Made by a program: the position numbers and the translations under genes. This document shows, piece after piece, positions 1-5,327 of a stretch of DNA of 5,615 bases. The notes beneath the pieces were generated by a model. It searched no databases, had not been told where the DNA came from, and saw only the letters and a program-made list of their open reading frames with translations. Each line of letters opens with the position of its first letter. Position 1 is the stretch's first letter. This DNA comes from Selenomonadaceae bacterium (GTDB lineage Bacteria > Bacillota > Negativicutes > Selenomonadales > Selenomonadaceae): positions 1-5,615 of the forward strand of contig JAFTEG010000415.1 of NCBI GenBank assembly GCA_017453765.1, in the 5' to 3' direction.

Positions 1-219
1 ATCGTCGCAACGCATTTGATGTTGGCAGTTCAAGACGAAGGACTTGGCACGACTTGGGTAGGCTGGTTTGATGCGCCGAAAATGCAGGAACTTTTCCCCG
101 AAATGAAAGACTACGAATTAATTGCCGTGTTCCCTATCGGCTATCCTGCCGACGACGCTAAGCCGTCTAACCGTCACGAAGAGCGCAGAAATATTTCCGA
201 CGCCGTGACTGAATTGTAA
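1..219 (+). CDS. Nitroreductase family protein, C-terminal fragment (5' end outside window)
   Basis: The reading frame is open from base 1 to the TAA at 217-219, giving the last 72 residues of a protein whose start lies upstream. The segment starting IVATHLMLAVQDEGLGT, followed by TWVGWFD and later AVFPIGYPAD, matches the usual C-terminal part of FMN-dependent nitroreductases: the helix running into GLGTxWxGxFD, then the ΦΦPΦGYP strand. Family members are cytoplasmic flavoproteins that use NAD(P)H to reduce nitro compounds, quinones or other acceptors; the physiological substrate cannot be told from this part. A TTG/ATG pair at 16-21 could be mistaken for a start, but the family motif is already in progress there. 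The stop overlaps the start of yraN by one base (TAATG), so the two are very probably co-transcribed and translationally coupled. Confidence 0.88.
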   Translation: MVATHLMLAVQDEGLGTTWVGWFDAPKMQELFPEMKDYELIAVFPIGYPADDAKPSNRHEERRNISDAVTEL

Positions 220-593
220 TGACTGCACGTACAAAAAATTTAGGCAACGCCGGTGAAACTTTCGCGGCAAATTTTCTTGAACAAAAAGGCTACAAAATTA
301 TCACAAAAAATTTTCGCGTACGGTCTGCGGAAATTGATATTGTTGCCGAATTTGAAGGTACGATTATTTTTGTGGAGGTTAAAACGCGCTCCGACGTTAA
401 GCACGGCTTACCGATTGAGGCGGTGAACTTTCGCAAGCAACAAAAAATTATCGAGGCGGCAAGTGTCTTTCTGCAGGACGAAAAATACTGCGATTGCGCT
501 TGCCGCTTTGACGTTGTGGAGGTTTATTCAAACGGCGTAAAATTTTCTGCGCGGCATATTGAAAACGCCTTTGAAGTCACGTCCGAATTTTAA
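219..593 (+). CDS. yraN: YraN / UPF0102 family endonuclease-fold protein
   Basis: This 124-residue protein has the full length usual for the UPF0102 (YraN) family. It shows the N-terminal LGNAGE signature (residues 8-13), then a helix and GYKIITKNFR (24-33). The restriction-endonuclease-like core follows: AEIDIVAE (37-44) and IFVEVKTR (50-57). D40, E53 and K55 correspond to the acidic and lysine residues of a PD-(D/E)xK-type site. The usual G before EID is A37 here. The fold is nuclease-like, but the cellular role of the family is not established. The ATG overlaps the nitroreductase stop and no Shine-Dalgarno is visible just upstream, so initiation by coupling is likely. Downstream, the operon appears to end at the repeat element starting at about 612; no classical hairpin plus T-run terminator is seen there. 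Confidence 0.92.
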   Translation: MTARTKNLGNAGETFAANFLEQKGYKIITKNFRVRSAEIDIVAEFEGTIIFVEVKTRSDVKHGLPIEAVNFRKQQKIIEAASVFLQDEKYCDCACRFDVVEVYSNGVKFSARHIENAFEVTSEF

Positions 594-677
594 TTCAGAA
601 TCAGCTGGCAACTAGGCGCTGTTGAATAACTCAAAATTACAAACGCCGCAAATTACGTAACAACCGCAATTATGGCG

Positions 678-734
678 GGGCGCACAAGGACGTGCGCCCG
701 TCCGCGCAAGTCGCCGGACGCGACTTCTGCGGAC
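678..734. repeat. Two adjacent strong hairpins in element copy A
   Basis: The first hairpin pairs GGGCGCAC (678-685) with GTGCGCCC (692-699) across a 6-nt loop. The second pairs GTCCGC (700-705) with GCGGAC (729-734), then, after a 2x2 internal loop, AAGTCGC (708-714) with GCGACTT (720-726) around a 5-nt loop. Neither is followed by a T-run, so they are not obvious intrinsic terminators. This segment has no sequence counterpart in copies B and C, which have different hairpins at the same place. Confidence 0.7.
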
Positions 735-747
735 ATGTTTCTTTTTG

Positions 748-778
748 TTACTTTTTCTTTGCGCCAAAGAAAAAGTAA
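748..778. repeat. Conserved palindrome of element copy A
   Basis: This is a perfect inverted repeat. Arm TTACTTTTTCTTTG (748-761) pairs with CAAAGAAAAAGTAA (765-778) around loop CGC. The same hairpin, with compensated arm changes, is at 3971-3999 and 5135-5163. It is the best conserved internal part of the element. Confidence 0.9.
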
Positions 779-830
779 ATCCTAAAAACCTTAACTAATT
801 GTAAAAATTTTAATTAATCAACACGCCCTA

Positions 831-879
831 GTAGCAAGTAGCTTGTAGATAATAGTTTTACATTACGCATTACGCATTA
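831..879 (+). repeat. Degenerate heptamer tandem array next to copy A
   Basis: Seven consecutive 7-nt units fill the space from the right edge of element A to the ribosome binding site of the next gene: GTAGCAA, GTAGCTT, GTAGATA, ATAGTTT, TACATTA, CGCATTA, CGCATTA. The array starts on the G of the flanking CTAG. The period is clear at both ends and weaker in the middle. I see no convincing promoter in it, although the TadG-like gene needs one unless it is read from upstream. Confidence 0.7.
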
Positions 880-883
880 AAAG

Positions 884-892
884 AAAGGGTGA
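884..892 (+). promoter_or_regulatory. Shine-Dalgarno deciding the start of the TadG-like gene
   Basis: AAAGGGTGA lies 5 nt before the ATG at 898. It overlaps the in-frame GTG at 889, which therefore has no room for its own site. This favours 898 as the start. Confidence 0.75.
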
Positions 893-897
893 GCAAA

Positions 898-2862
898 ATG
901 AATCTGCACGAAAAATTTAAATCTGCCTGCAAGCGACTTAACCAACACGGTCAATCATTGGTTTTGTATGCAATAGCCTTTCCCATGCTTTTTATGTTCG
1001 TCTTCGTAGGCGTTGATATGGGCTGGTACTATCTCAATGTTTCACGCCTTCAAAACGCGGCGGACGCGGCTACCATTGCCGGTGCAAATACTCTTAAATC
1101 AACTAATGATCTGACCAACGTCAAGAAAATTTTGCTCGTCGATGAATTTTTCAATAAAGAGGATGAGAAGGATAGTATTACAGATTTAATCAATGCCAAT
1201 GTTGCCGCTACTGACTACGCCAATAAAAATTTGAATGAAACCGCTGAATCAGGCGATATCGCCGAAGATAAAGTAAATGCAATAACAAATTCTTGGACGC
1301 ACGAACCGGTTAAGCTTGTTATGGAGTCAGATATTGAAAAACAAAATGATCCGTTTACAGGGCTTTTTAAAAAGAACGACAATTATTATTATCAAGTAGT
1401 CCTTCAAGAAGATGTGGAGCATTTCATGATGTCGGGCTGGGATTGGCTTCCACTTGATCCAATGAAAGCCGAAGTTACAGCCGTTGCAAAATTGACTGTC
1501 AGTGAAAACGGAGCGCCGGAACATGTTACTACGCCTGAAGTTGGTGAAAAAGAACAGAAAGTCTTTGAAGAACTTAAAAACGATAACGTCATTGTAGGTA
1601 ACTGGGAAGTTCAAAATTATTATAAGAAAAGTGAAGCGCTTAGGGAAGCATACAAGGCAAAATTTGGTCATGACTTTTATGTTAAAGCGTGGAATCACTT
1701 TCAAGATTTATACAATCACCACGAAATAAACGGGGCTACATACAGAACGGAAACAATAGTAATACAAGACAGCGTCGGTACAAGTTTGAAAAGCGATGTT
1801 GTCAGAACAGATGCGGCTATAAATAAAATTAACTCCCAAAGTTATATTTATAATCCAAATGGAGATCCATACGGTTGGGAAAAATTGGACTCCATAAATG
1901 TCGACTTCAAGCCGGAAGTATCGTTGAAAGATCCGTACTATCTTAAAGATTGGGATTTACAATTAGGCTATTTTGGCGGCTCTTCCCCTCAATATAAAGA
2001 TTGGCCCAATCAATATAAAGGCTCTCTTGTAAACAGAGGAAATTTGCGCATACATTCTTCAATAAATATAGAACAGCCTTACGAAGTACGTACCTACAGT
2101 AATTATGACGCATACAGTGATAGCCCGGACGTTGCCTACCCCGACGTTTTGTGGGGACGCATTGAAAGCGAACCGATGATTTATGAATGGAACTCTAGTT
2201 TAAAAGTAGCCGGCTTAAGTTCAGTACGACAGATTATACTAAGCTTTAATCAGTCAAACACGGAAAAAAATGCCGAAGGCAAATATATATATCGCCCCGT
2301 AATTTTATTTTATGACGGACCGGAAAGATACGATACTGAAAATCCGCTCCGTGAGTCTAAACCTGTTATTGTCAATATGAACGCGCCTTATCGCGGCGTA
2401 CTATACGCGCCTAACAGTGCTGTCGTAGTGATTGGTGATTATACAGCGAATTTTCAAGGCTTTATCGTTGCCAAAGAATATAAACGCCTGAAAAATACCG
2501 CAGACTTTGAAGCAGAAATGGCGGCTGACTCTTCCAAATATACAAAAAAAGATAATTATTTTGAGGAAAATGTAGCGGTTGATAATCCTTACTATGCCAA
2601 ACAACCTGATGAGTATGGTAATGACTATACGTCGGGTGCTTATTCAGCAGAGCCACAAACCATAAAGTGGAAGTACACTAAAATTACTGAAAACGGCATA
2701 GAAATGTACGTCGACAATTACGGCAATGTTCAGTATATGCCCTATCCGGAGATGCCGCAAACACTTGGTATTTATGATAATTTCGGCAGGACAGATTTTA
2801 CCACGCACGGTTATTCAGTTGTTCAAGAATCGTTGTACAATATGCTTGTAATTAAAAAATAG
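898..2862 (+). CDS. TadE/TadG-like membrane-anchored secreted protein (pilus/adhesin type)
   Basis: The product has 654 residues from the ATG at 898; a GTG at 889 is in frame but overlaps the Shine-Dalgarno. The N-terminus is basic (1-17), followed by a hydrophobic helix (about 21-40) and the block VSRLQNAADAATIAGA (48-63), the hallmark of the Flp-pilus TadE/TadG-like N-terminal domain. In this family the helix anchors the protein in the inner membrane and the rest lies outside the cytoplasm. The remaining roughly 590 residues are rich in Asn, Tyr, Asp and Lys, and the only cysteine is C11. Residues 499-526 read like a β-structured motif (RGVLYAPNSAVVVIGDY, then NFQGFIVAK) seen in some pilus-tip or adhesin-like proteins. 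There is no von Willebrand A MIDAS motif (DxSxS), unlike many TadG proteins. No tadA, tadB, tadC or flp gene is nearby. A role in pilus assembly or surface adhesion is inferred from the N-terminal domain only. Confidence 0.8.
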   Translation: MNLHEKFKSACKRLNQHGQSLVLYAIAFPMLFMFVFVGVDMGWYYLNVSRLQNAADAATIAGANTLKSTNDLTNVKKILLVDEFFNKEDEKDSITDLINANVAATDYANKNLNETAESGDIAEDKVNAITNSWTHEPVKLVMESDIEKQNDPFTGLFKKNDNYYYQVVLQEDVEHFMMSGWDWLPLDPMKAEVTAVAKLTVSENGAPEHVTTPEVGEKEQKVFEELKNDNVIVGNWEVQNYYKKSEALREAYKAKFGHDFYVKAWNHFQDLYNHHEINGATYRTETIVIQDSVGTSLKSDVVRTDAAINKINSQSYIYNPNGDPYGWEKLDSINVDFKPEVSLKDPYYLKDWDLQLGYFGGSSPQYKDWPNQYKGSLVNRGNLRIHSSINIEQPYEVRTYSNYDAYSDSPDVAYPDVLWGRIESEPMIYEWNSSLKVAGLSSVRQIILSFNQSNTEKNAEGKYIYRPVILFYDGPERYDTENPLRESKPVIVNMNAPYRGVLYAPNSAVVVIGDYTANFQGFIVAKEYKRLKNTADFEAEMAADSSKYTKKDNYFEENVAVDNPYYAKQPDEYGNDYTSGAYSAEPQTIKWKYTKITENGIEMYVDNYGNVQYMPYPEMPQTLGIYDNFGRTDFTTHGYSVVQESLYNMLVIKK

Positions 2863-2881
2863 CACGTCAAAAGATTTTAGC

Positions 2882-2889
2882 GAGGTGAT
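2882..2889 (+). promoter_or_regulatory. Shine-Dalgarno deciding the whiA start
   Basis: GAGGTGAT lies 4 nt before the ATG at 2894 and overlaps the in-frame GTG at 2885. The later ATG is therefore the likely start. Confidence 0.75.
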
Positions 2890-2893
2890 TTTC

Positions 2894-3784
2894 ATGGCGC
2901 GTCCGCCTTCTTACACTTATGACACCAAAAATGAATTGGCGCATATTTTGTCGGAGGATGAAAAAATTTTGCGTGCGGAGCTTGCCGCGATGTTGGGCAC
3001 CGGCTTAGGCGTTGTCGAAGGGCGCGCAGATTTGGCAAACTCCAACGCCGCCGTGACGCGAAAAGTTATAACGCTTATTAAAAAAATTTTTACCGACGCG
3101 AAAATTGAAGTTGCCGCCGTACGCAGAAAATTTTTGAAAAAAACCATGAAGTACGTCGTAAGAATTTTTTTGACGGCGCAGACCGAAACTCTTTTCAACG
3201 ATCTTTATTCTGAAGAATTTATCGAGCGACCGATTTTAAGCGTTGCCTACCTGCGCGGCGCCTTTCTTGCAGGCGGCAGTGTCAATCGTCCGGAAAAAAT
3301 CAACCACCTTGAAATTGCCTTCGCAAAAGAATATGCCGCCGCCTTCACGCAGAAAGTTTTTCGCGTCTTCGATATAAATGTCGGCTACTACGAGCGCAAA
3401 GGTGTTTTCGTAATCTACCTTAAGGAAGGCGACGCGATCTGCGATTTTTTAGGCATTATCGGCGCTGACAAGGCGCTGGAGCGTTTTGAAGTGGCACGCA
3501 ACATTAAAGAGGTTCGCGCTATGGTTAATCGCATTGTCAACTGCGAAACGGCTAACTTGAATAAAGCCGTTGCCGCCGCGCAGAGACAAATTGCCGACAT
3601 TGACCTTGTACTTTCACACCGAATTAATCTTTCTGACAGTTTGCTTGATACAATGTATATGCGCCTTGAATACCCTGAAGATACTGCCGCCGAACTTGCC
3701 GAAAAGTTGGAGATTAGCAAGCAGGGTTTTTTGTACCGTATGAAAATTGTTCGCGACTTGGCGGCGCTGATACGGGGAAAGTAA
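2894..3784 (+). CDS. whiA: WhiA, DNA-binding cell-division/sporulation regulator
   Basis: This 296-residue protein is near the normal WhiA length. The middle carries the LAGLIDADG-homing-endonuclease-like block AYLRGAFLAGGSVNRPEK (118-135). It is followed by the family signatures LGIIGADKAL (186-195) and NRIVNCETANLNK (212-224), then RLEYP (257-261) and a C-terminal helix-turn-helix (about 266-290). WhiA is a nucleoid-associated DNA-binding protein. It is required for sporulation septation in Streptomyces and affects division and chromosome segregation in Bacillus; the homing-endonuclease fold is catalytically inactive. Two things are odd. The recognition-helix region, commonly SKSGVNHR-like, is SKQGFLYR here (275-282). 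The usual partners rapZ (yvcJ) and yvcK are not adjacent. Instead it lies 31 bp after the TadG-like gene, with no terminator between, so the two are probably co-transcribed. Confidence 0.93.
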   Translation: MARPPSYTYDTKNELAHILSEDEKILRAELAAMLGTGLGVVEGRADLANSNAAVTRKVITLIKKIFTDAKIEVAAVRRKFLKKTMKYVVRIFLTAQTETLFNDLYSEEFIERPILSVAYLRGAFLAGGSVNRPEKINHLEIAFAKEYAAAFTQKVFRVFDINVGYYERKGVFVIYLKEGDAICDFLGIIGADKALERFEVARNIKEVRAMVNRIVNCETANLNKAVAAAQRQIADIDLVLSHRINLSDSLLDTMYMRLEYPEDTAAELAEKLEISKQGFLYRMKIVRDLAALIRGK

Positions 3785-3826
3785 GGATTAAGAATTAAGG
3801 ATTAAGGATTAAGAATTAGAGATTAG
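3785..3826 (+). repeat. Heptamer tandem array between whiA stop and element copy B
   Basis: Six gap-free 7-nt units begin at the first base after the whiA stop: GGATTAA, GAATTAA, GGATTAA, GGATTAA, GAATTAG, AGATTAG. The last unit ends in TTAG, which is also the outer edge of element copy B. With a TAA or TAG every 7 nt, the array places stop codons in all three forward frames. Confidence 0.88.
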
Positions 3827-4031
3827 GGCGTGTTGAATAATTCAAAAAAGCCGGCGCGGATGTATTTTGAGCTGCGTACGAAAAGGTCAGATTTATTGTA
3901 ACCTTGTGCGGACGTAAAAGCCGGAATTATGACAAGGTATGCGAGCTACATACGCGCCATGTTTTCTTTGCTACTTTCTTTTGCGCCAAAAGAAAGTAGT
4001 CTTAAAAAATCTTTATTAGGCAACAAGCCTT
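3823..4031 (+). repeat. MITE-like intergenic element, copy B (right end degenerate)
   Basis: The left end, TTAGGGCGTGTTGAATAATT (from 3823), is the best match to the TIR consensus. The right end, reverse complemented from about 4031, reads ATAAGGCTTGTTGCCTAATAA and is recognisable but decayed. Inside, GGCGCGGATGTA (3853-3864) pairs with TACATACGCGCC (3947-3958) with one mismatch, and ACCTTGT (3901-3907) pairs with ACAAGGT (3932-3938). The conserved palindrome follows. Its orientation is the same as copy A. It lies between convergent genes and may contribute to ending the whiA transcript. Confidence 0.7.
3971..3999. repeat. Conserved palindrome of element copy B
   Basis: Arm CTACTTTCTTTTG (3971-3983) pairs perfectly with CAAAAGAAAGTAG (3987-3999) around loop CGC. 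Compared with copy C, three positions in one arm differ and all three are matched by changes in the other arm. Confidence 0.9.
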
Positions 4032-4043
4032 ATTTTTTTGCAC

Positions 4044-4076
4044 AAAAAAACCGCCCGACGCTTTATCGGACGGCTT
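4044..4076 (-). terminator. Intrinsic terminator for the minus-strand hydrolase/membrane-protein pair
   Basis: Read on the minus strand, CCGTCCGA (4073-4066) pairs with TCGGGCGG (4058-4051) around a 7-nt loop, extended by A-U pairs and a G-U pair, and is followed by seven T (4050-4044). The U-G wobbles pair only in the minus-strand RNA (they would be C-A mismatches on the plus strand), so it is oriented to end transcripts of the genes at 4976-4113. A run of seven T at 4032-4038 lies outside the hairpin. Confidence 0.85.
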
Positions 4077-4083
4077 GAGTTTG

Positions 4084-4118
4084 CGAAAATTTTTTAATCG
4101 TCGAAAATTTTTTTAATC
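4084..4118. repeat. Short tandem duplication at the 3' end of the small membrane-protein gene
   Basis: CGAAAATTTTTTAATC (4084-4099) is repeated with one extra T at 4102-4118. The second copy contains the last codon and the TAA stop of the minus-strand gene. The first therefore looks like a duplicated gene end, also reading GAT TAA on the minus strand. Confidence 0.7.
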
Positions 4119-4445
4119 AGCGAAATGTTGATAATAAGCCAATATCGCGAAAAATACTATCGATATGCCGATAGAAACTTGACTGACCTTTTCAATCCAA
4201 TAATCTTGCTTTTCAGTAAGTTTTGCGTGACGGCGTATGTACGTGGTAACCAGCGCCAAAGTCAGTGTCAAGTAAAGCCCGCGATTTAGCGTCTCAAAGT
4301 ACGGCCAGCCGAGAATCATAAACACGATCGTCACCATCATTATGACTATCAAGAAATAATCCTTGCCGACCTTCTCCGGCTTTTCTTTCGGCTTTTTCTC
4401 TTTCGGCTGAAGTTTTTTTAAAATTTTTCTGTACTTGGTTGACAT
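4113..4445 (-). CDS. Small three-helix membrane protein, unknown function
   Basis: I do not recognise a named family. The 110-residue product begins with a strongly basic, Lys/Pro/Glu-rich tail (1-28, repeated KPKEKPEK-like), followed by three hydrophobic segments at about 30-49, 54-70 and 87-105. The loop after the second helix is basic (RRHAK, 71-75). By the positive-inside rule this suggests the N-terminus in the cytoplasm and the C-terminus outside. The ATG at 4445 is preceded by AGGAAG at 5-nt spacing. That site overlaps the TAG stop of the upstream hydrolase, so the two genes are translated as a pair. The terminator at 4044-4076 closes the unit. Confidence 0.82.
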   Translation of the reverse strand: MSTKYRKILKKLQPKEKKPKEKPEKVGKDYFLIVIMMVTIVFMILGWPYFETLNRGLYLTLTLALVTTYIRRHAKLTEKQDYWIEKVSQVSIGISIVFFAILAYYQHFAD

Positions 4446-4450
4446 AAATT

Positions 4451-4457
4451 CTTCCTA
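4451..4457 (-). promoter_or_regulatory. Stop codon and Shine-Dalgarno fused (TAGGAAG)
   Basis: On the minus strand the hydrolase stop TAG (4457-4455) runs directly into GGAAG, the ribosome binding site for the ATG at 4445. Ribosomes terminating on the hydrolase sit on the next initiation site, a clear layout for translational coupling. Confidence 0.8.
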
Positions 4458-4976
4458 ATCGTAGATTTTGCACTGACAATTTTTCATCGCGGTGAGTGCA
4501 ATGGCGTGAGATTCCGGCGTACTGCCCGCGCAACATTTTGAATCGACGCTGACAAGCAATTCAGGATAAAACGCCTTGACTAAAAGCGCGTTGGAAATTA
4601 TGCAGATATCGGTACAAACGCCGACAAATTCAACTTCCTTGTACGGCTTAATCAGTGAAGGCAGGCGCGTGGAGCCGAAAGTTTTTTTCTCGATAACCGC
4701 CTTTGCATACGGCGTGAACCTTTTCAAATCGGAAATAATTTCCCAGCCTTCACTGTTTTTGATACCGTGAACTATCGGCAAGTTACGTCCTTCCTGCGTC
4801 GAAAGGTAATCGTCTTTGTGAGTGTCTTGCGTAAAGATTAAGTCCGCAGATTTTTCGGCAACGACTTTTTCCAACTTTTCGACGAGACGCGGGATAATAG
4901 CTCTTGCTTCATCCGTGCTTAGTTCACCGAAGACAAAATCGTTTTGCATATCTATGACGATTATTGCCTTATCCAT
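4455..4976 (-). CDS. Isochorismatase-family cysteine hydrolase, nicotinamidase-like
   Basis: This complete 173-residue protein has the isochorismatase-like α/β fold signatures. The first strand ends in VIDMQNDF (7-14) with catalytic D9. The catalytic lysine is most likely K97 in EKKTFGS (96-102). The nucleophile region is GVCTDICI (119-126), where C125 fits the family cysteine position and V120-C121 is the expected cis-peptide site. TQDTH (49-53) and H70 correspond to the Asp/His/His metal site of nicotinamidases, although the usual HC...GT stretch reads HGIKNSEG here. Nicotinamidases convert nicotinamide to nicotinate in NAD salvage; other members cleave isochorismate, ureidoacrylate or different amides, so the substrate is not certain. 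The ATG at 4976 has a strong AGGGAGGAG-type site just upstream. It is the first gene of a two-gene unit with the small membrane protein. Confidence 0.85.
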   Translation of the reverse strand: MDKAIIVIDMQNDFVFGELSTDEARAIIPRLVEKLEKVVAEKSADLIFTQDTHKDDYLSTQEGRNLPIVHGIKNSEGWEIISDLKRFTPYAKAVIEKKTFGSTRLPSLIKPYKEVEFVGVCTDICIISNALLVKAFYPELLVSVDSKCCAGSTPESHAIALTAMKNCQCKIYD

Positions 4977-5013
4977 GAAAACTCCTCCCTAAAAAATTTT
5001 TACAACCAAAAGA

Positions 5014-5063
5014 TTTAACCCTTAAAACCTTAAATCTAAACTCTTAAATCTAAATTTATTTAT
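5014..5063 (-). repeat. Heptamer tandem array left of element copy C
   Basis: Five plus-strand units run in register from 5029: CTTAAAT, CTAAACT, CTTAAAT, CTAAATT, TATTTAT. The element edge CTAG begins at the next register position (5064). Further left are TTTAACC (5014-5020) and an 8-nt unit CTTAAAAC (5021-5028). In the direction of the flanking genes (minus) the units read as GATTTAA/GAGTTTA, close to the GGATTAA units after whiA. The array lies in the upstream region of the hydrolase gene. No clear -35/-10 pair was found. Confidence 0.78.
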
Positions 5064-5327
5064 CTAGAGCGTGTTGAATAATTCCAAATACGTAGATAGA
5101 TAGTTTTTTTTTCACTTTTCTTTGGAGTTATGTTTTACTTTTCTTTGGCGCAAAGAAAAGTAACAAAAGAAACACTGCGGCATTAAGTGCGTCCACGTTC
5201 AGCGTTAAAATAATTTATGCTTAACACCGCGATTGCCCGTTATCTTAGGTTAAACATTACGCCGACGCTGGTTAATGCCGCCCCCTGATTTTAATTTTAT
5301 CACGTTGACTTATTCAACACCGCCTAA
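5064..5327 (-). repeat. MITE-like intergenic element, copy C (opposite orientation)
   Basis: The plus-strand left end, CTAGAGCGTGTTGAATAATT (from 5064), and the reverse-complemented right end, TTAGGCGGTGTTGAATAAGT (from 5327), form the terminal inverted repeats. The palindrome module shows that this copy is inverted relative to A and B. Inside, GCGGCATTAA (5177-5186) pairs perfectly with TTAATGCCGC (5272-5281), and within it CAGCGT (5200-5205) pairs with ACGCTG (5265-5270). An extra 12-bp half-copy of the palindrome arm (5114-5125) lies 23 bp from the real arm. The element lies downstream of the decarboxylase gene and upstream of the hydrolase. Confidence 0.78.
5135..5163. repeat. Conserved palindrome of element copy C
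   Basis: Arm TTACTTTTCTTTG (5135-5147) pairs perfectly with CAAAGAAAAGTAA (5151-5163). The loop is GCG on the plus strand, which is CGC in element orientation. It is one base pair shorter than copy A, the deletion being matched in both arms. Confidence 0.9.

Larger units (their letters stand above)
612..831 (+). repeat. MITE-like intergenic element, copy A
   Basis: This non-coding element is bounded by imperfect terminal inverted repeats. The left end reads CTAGGCGCTGTTGAATAA (from 612) and the right end, reverse complemented, CTAGGGCGTGTTGATTAA (from 831). CTAG occurs at both outer edges (612-615 and 828-831), consistent with a short YTAR-type target duplication. Inside are two GC-rich hairpins (678-699 and 700-734) and the conserved palindrome (748-778). 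Two further copies lie at about 3823-4031 and 5064-5327. No transposase is encoded, so it would be a non-autonomous element. The TIR resembles ends I associate with IS5-type elements, but that assignment is unverified. Confidence 0.75.

Noticed and set aside
748..778. Element palindromes as intrinsic terminators
   Set aside because: The stems are mostly A-T and are not followed by a T-run on either strand, unlike the hairpin at 4044-4076.
735..785. Short ORF across the copy A palindrome (MFLFVTFSLRQRKSKS)
   Set aside because: In copies B and C the corresponding stretch is read in a different frame and gives unrelated peptides, while the palindrome itself is conserved. The constraint is on the DNA or RNA structure, not on a peptide.
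840..880. A sigma-70 promoter for the TadG-like gene (TTTACA at 857-862 as -35)
   Set aside because: No acceptable -10 occurs at 15-19 nt spacing, and the AT-rich heptamers produce chance partial matches.
1327..1704. Open frames on the minus strand inside the TadG-like gene (also at 2401-2656)
   Set aside because: They are antisense to a long gene with clear family motifs, lack ribosome binding sites, and their Phe/Ile-rich composition is the mirror of Lys/Asn-rich coding.
2917..3720. Minus-strand open frames inside whiA
   Set aside because: They overlap a full-length conserved WhiA on the other strand and show no family resemblance or start signals.
3785..4031. A CRISPR array
   Set aside because: Repeats are 7 nt long without unique spacers of 25-40 nt, and the palindrome occurs once per element rather than at regular spacing.
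4294..4770. Alternative frames overlapping the hydrolase and membrane-protein genes
   Set aside because: The real frames carry catalytic motifs, membrane helices and good ribosome binding sites; these do not.
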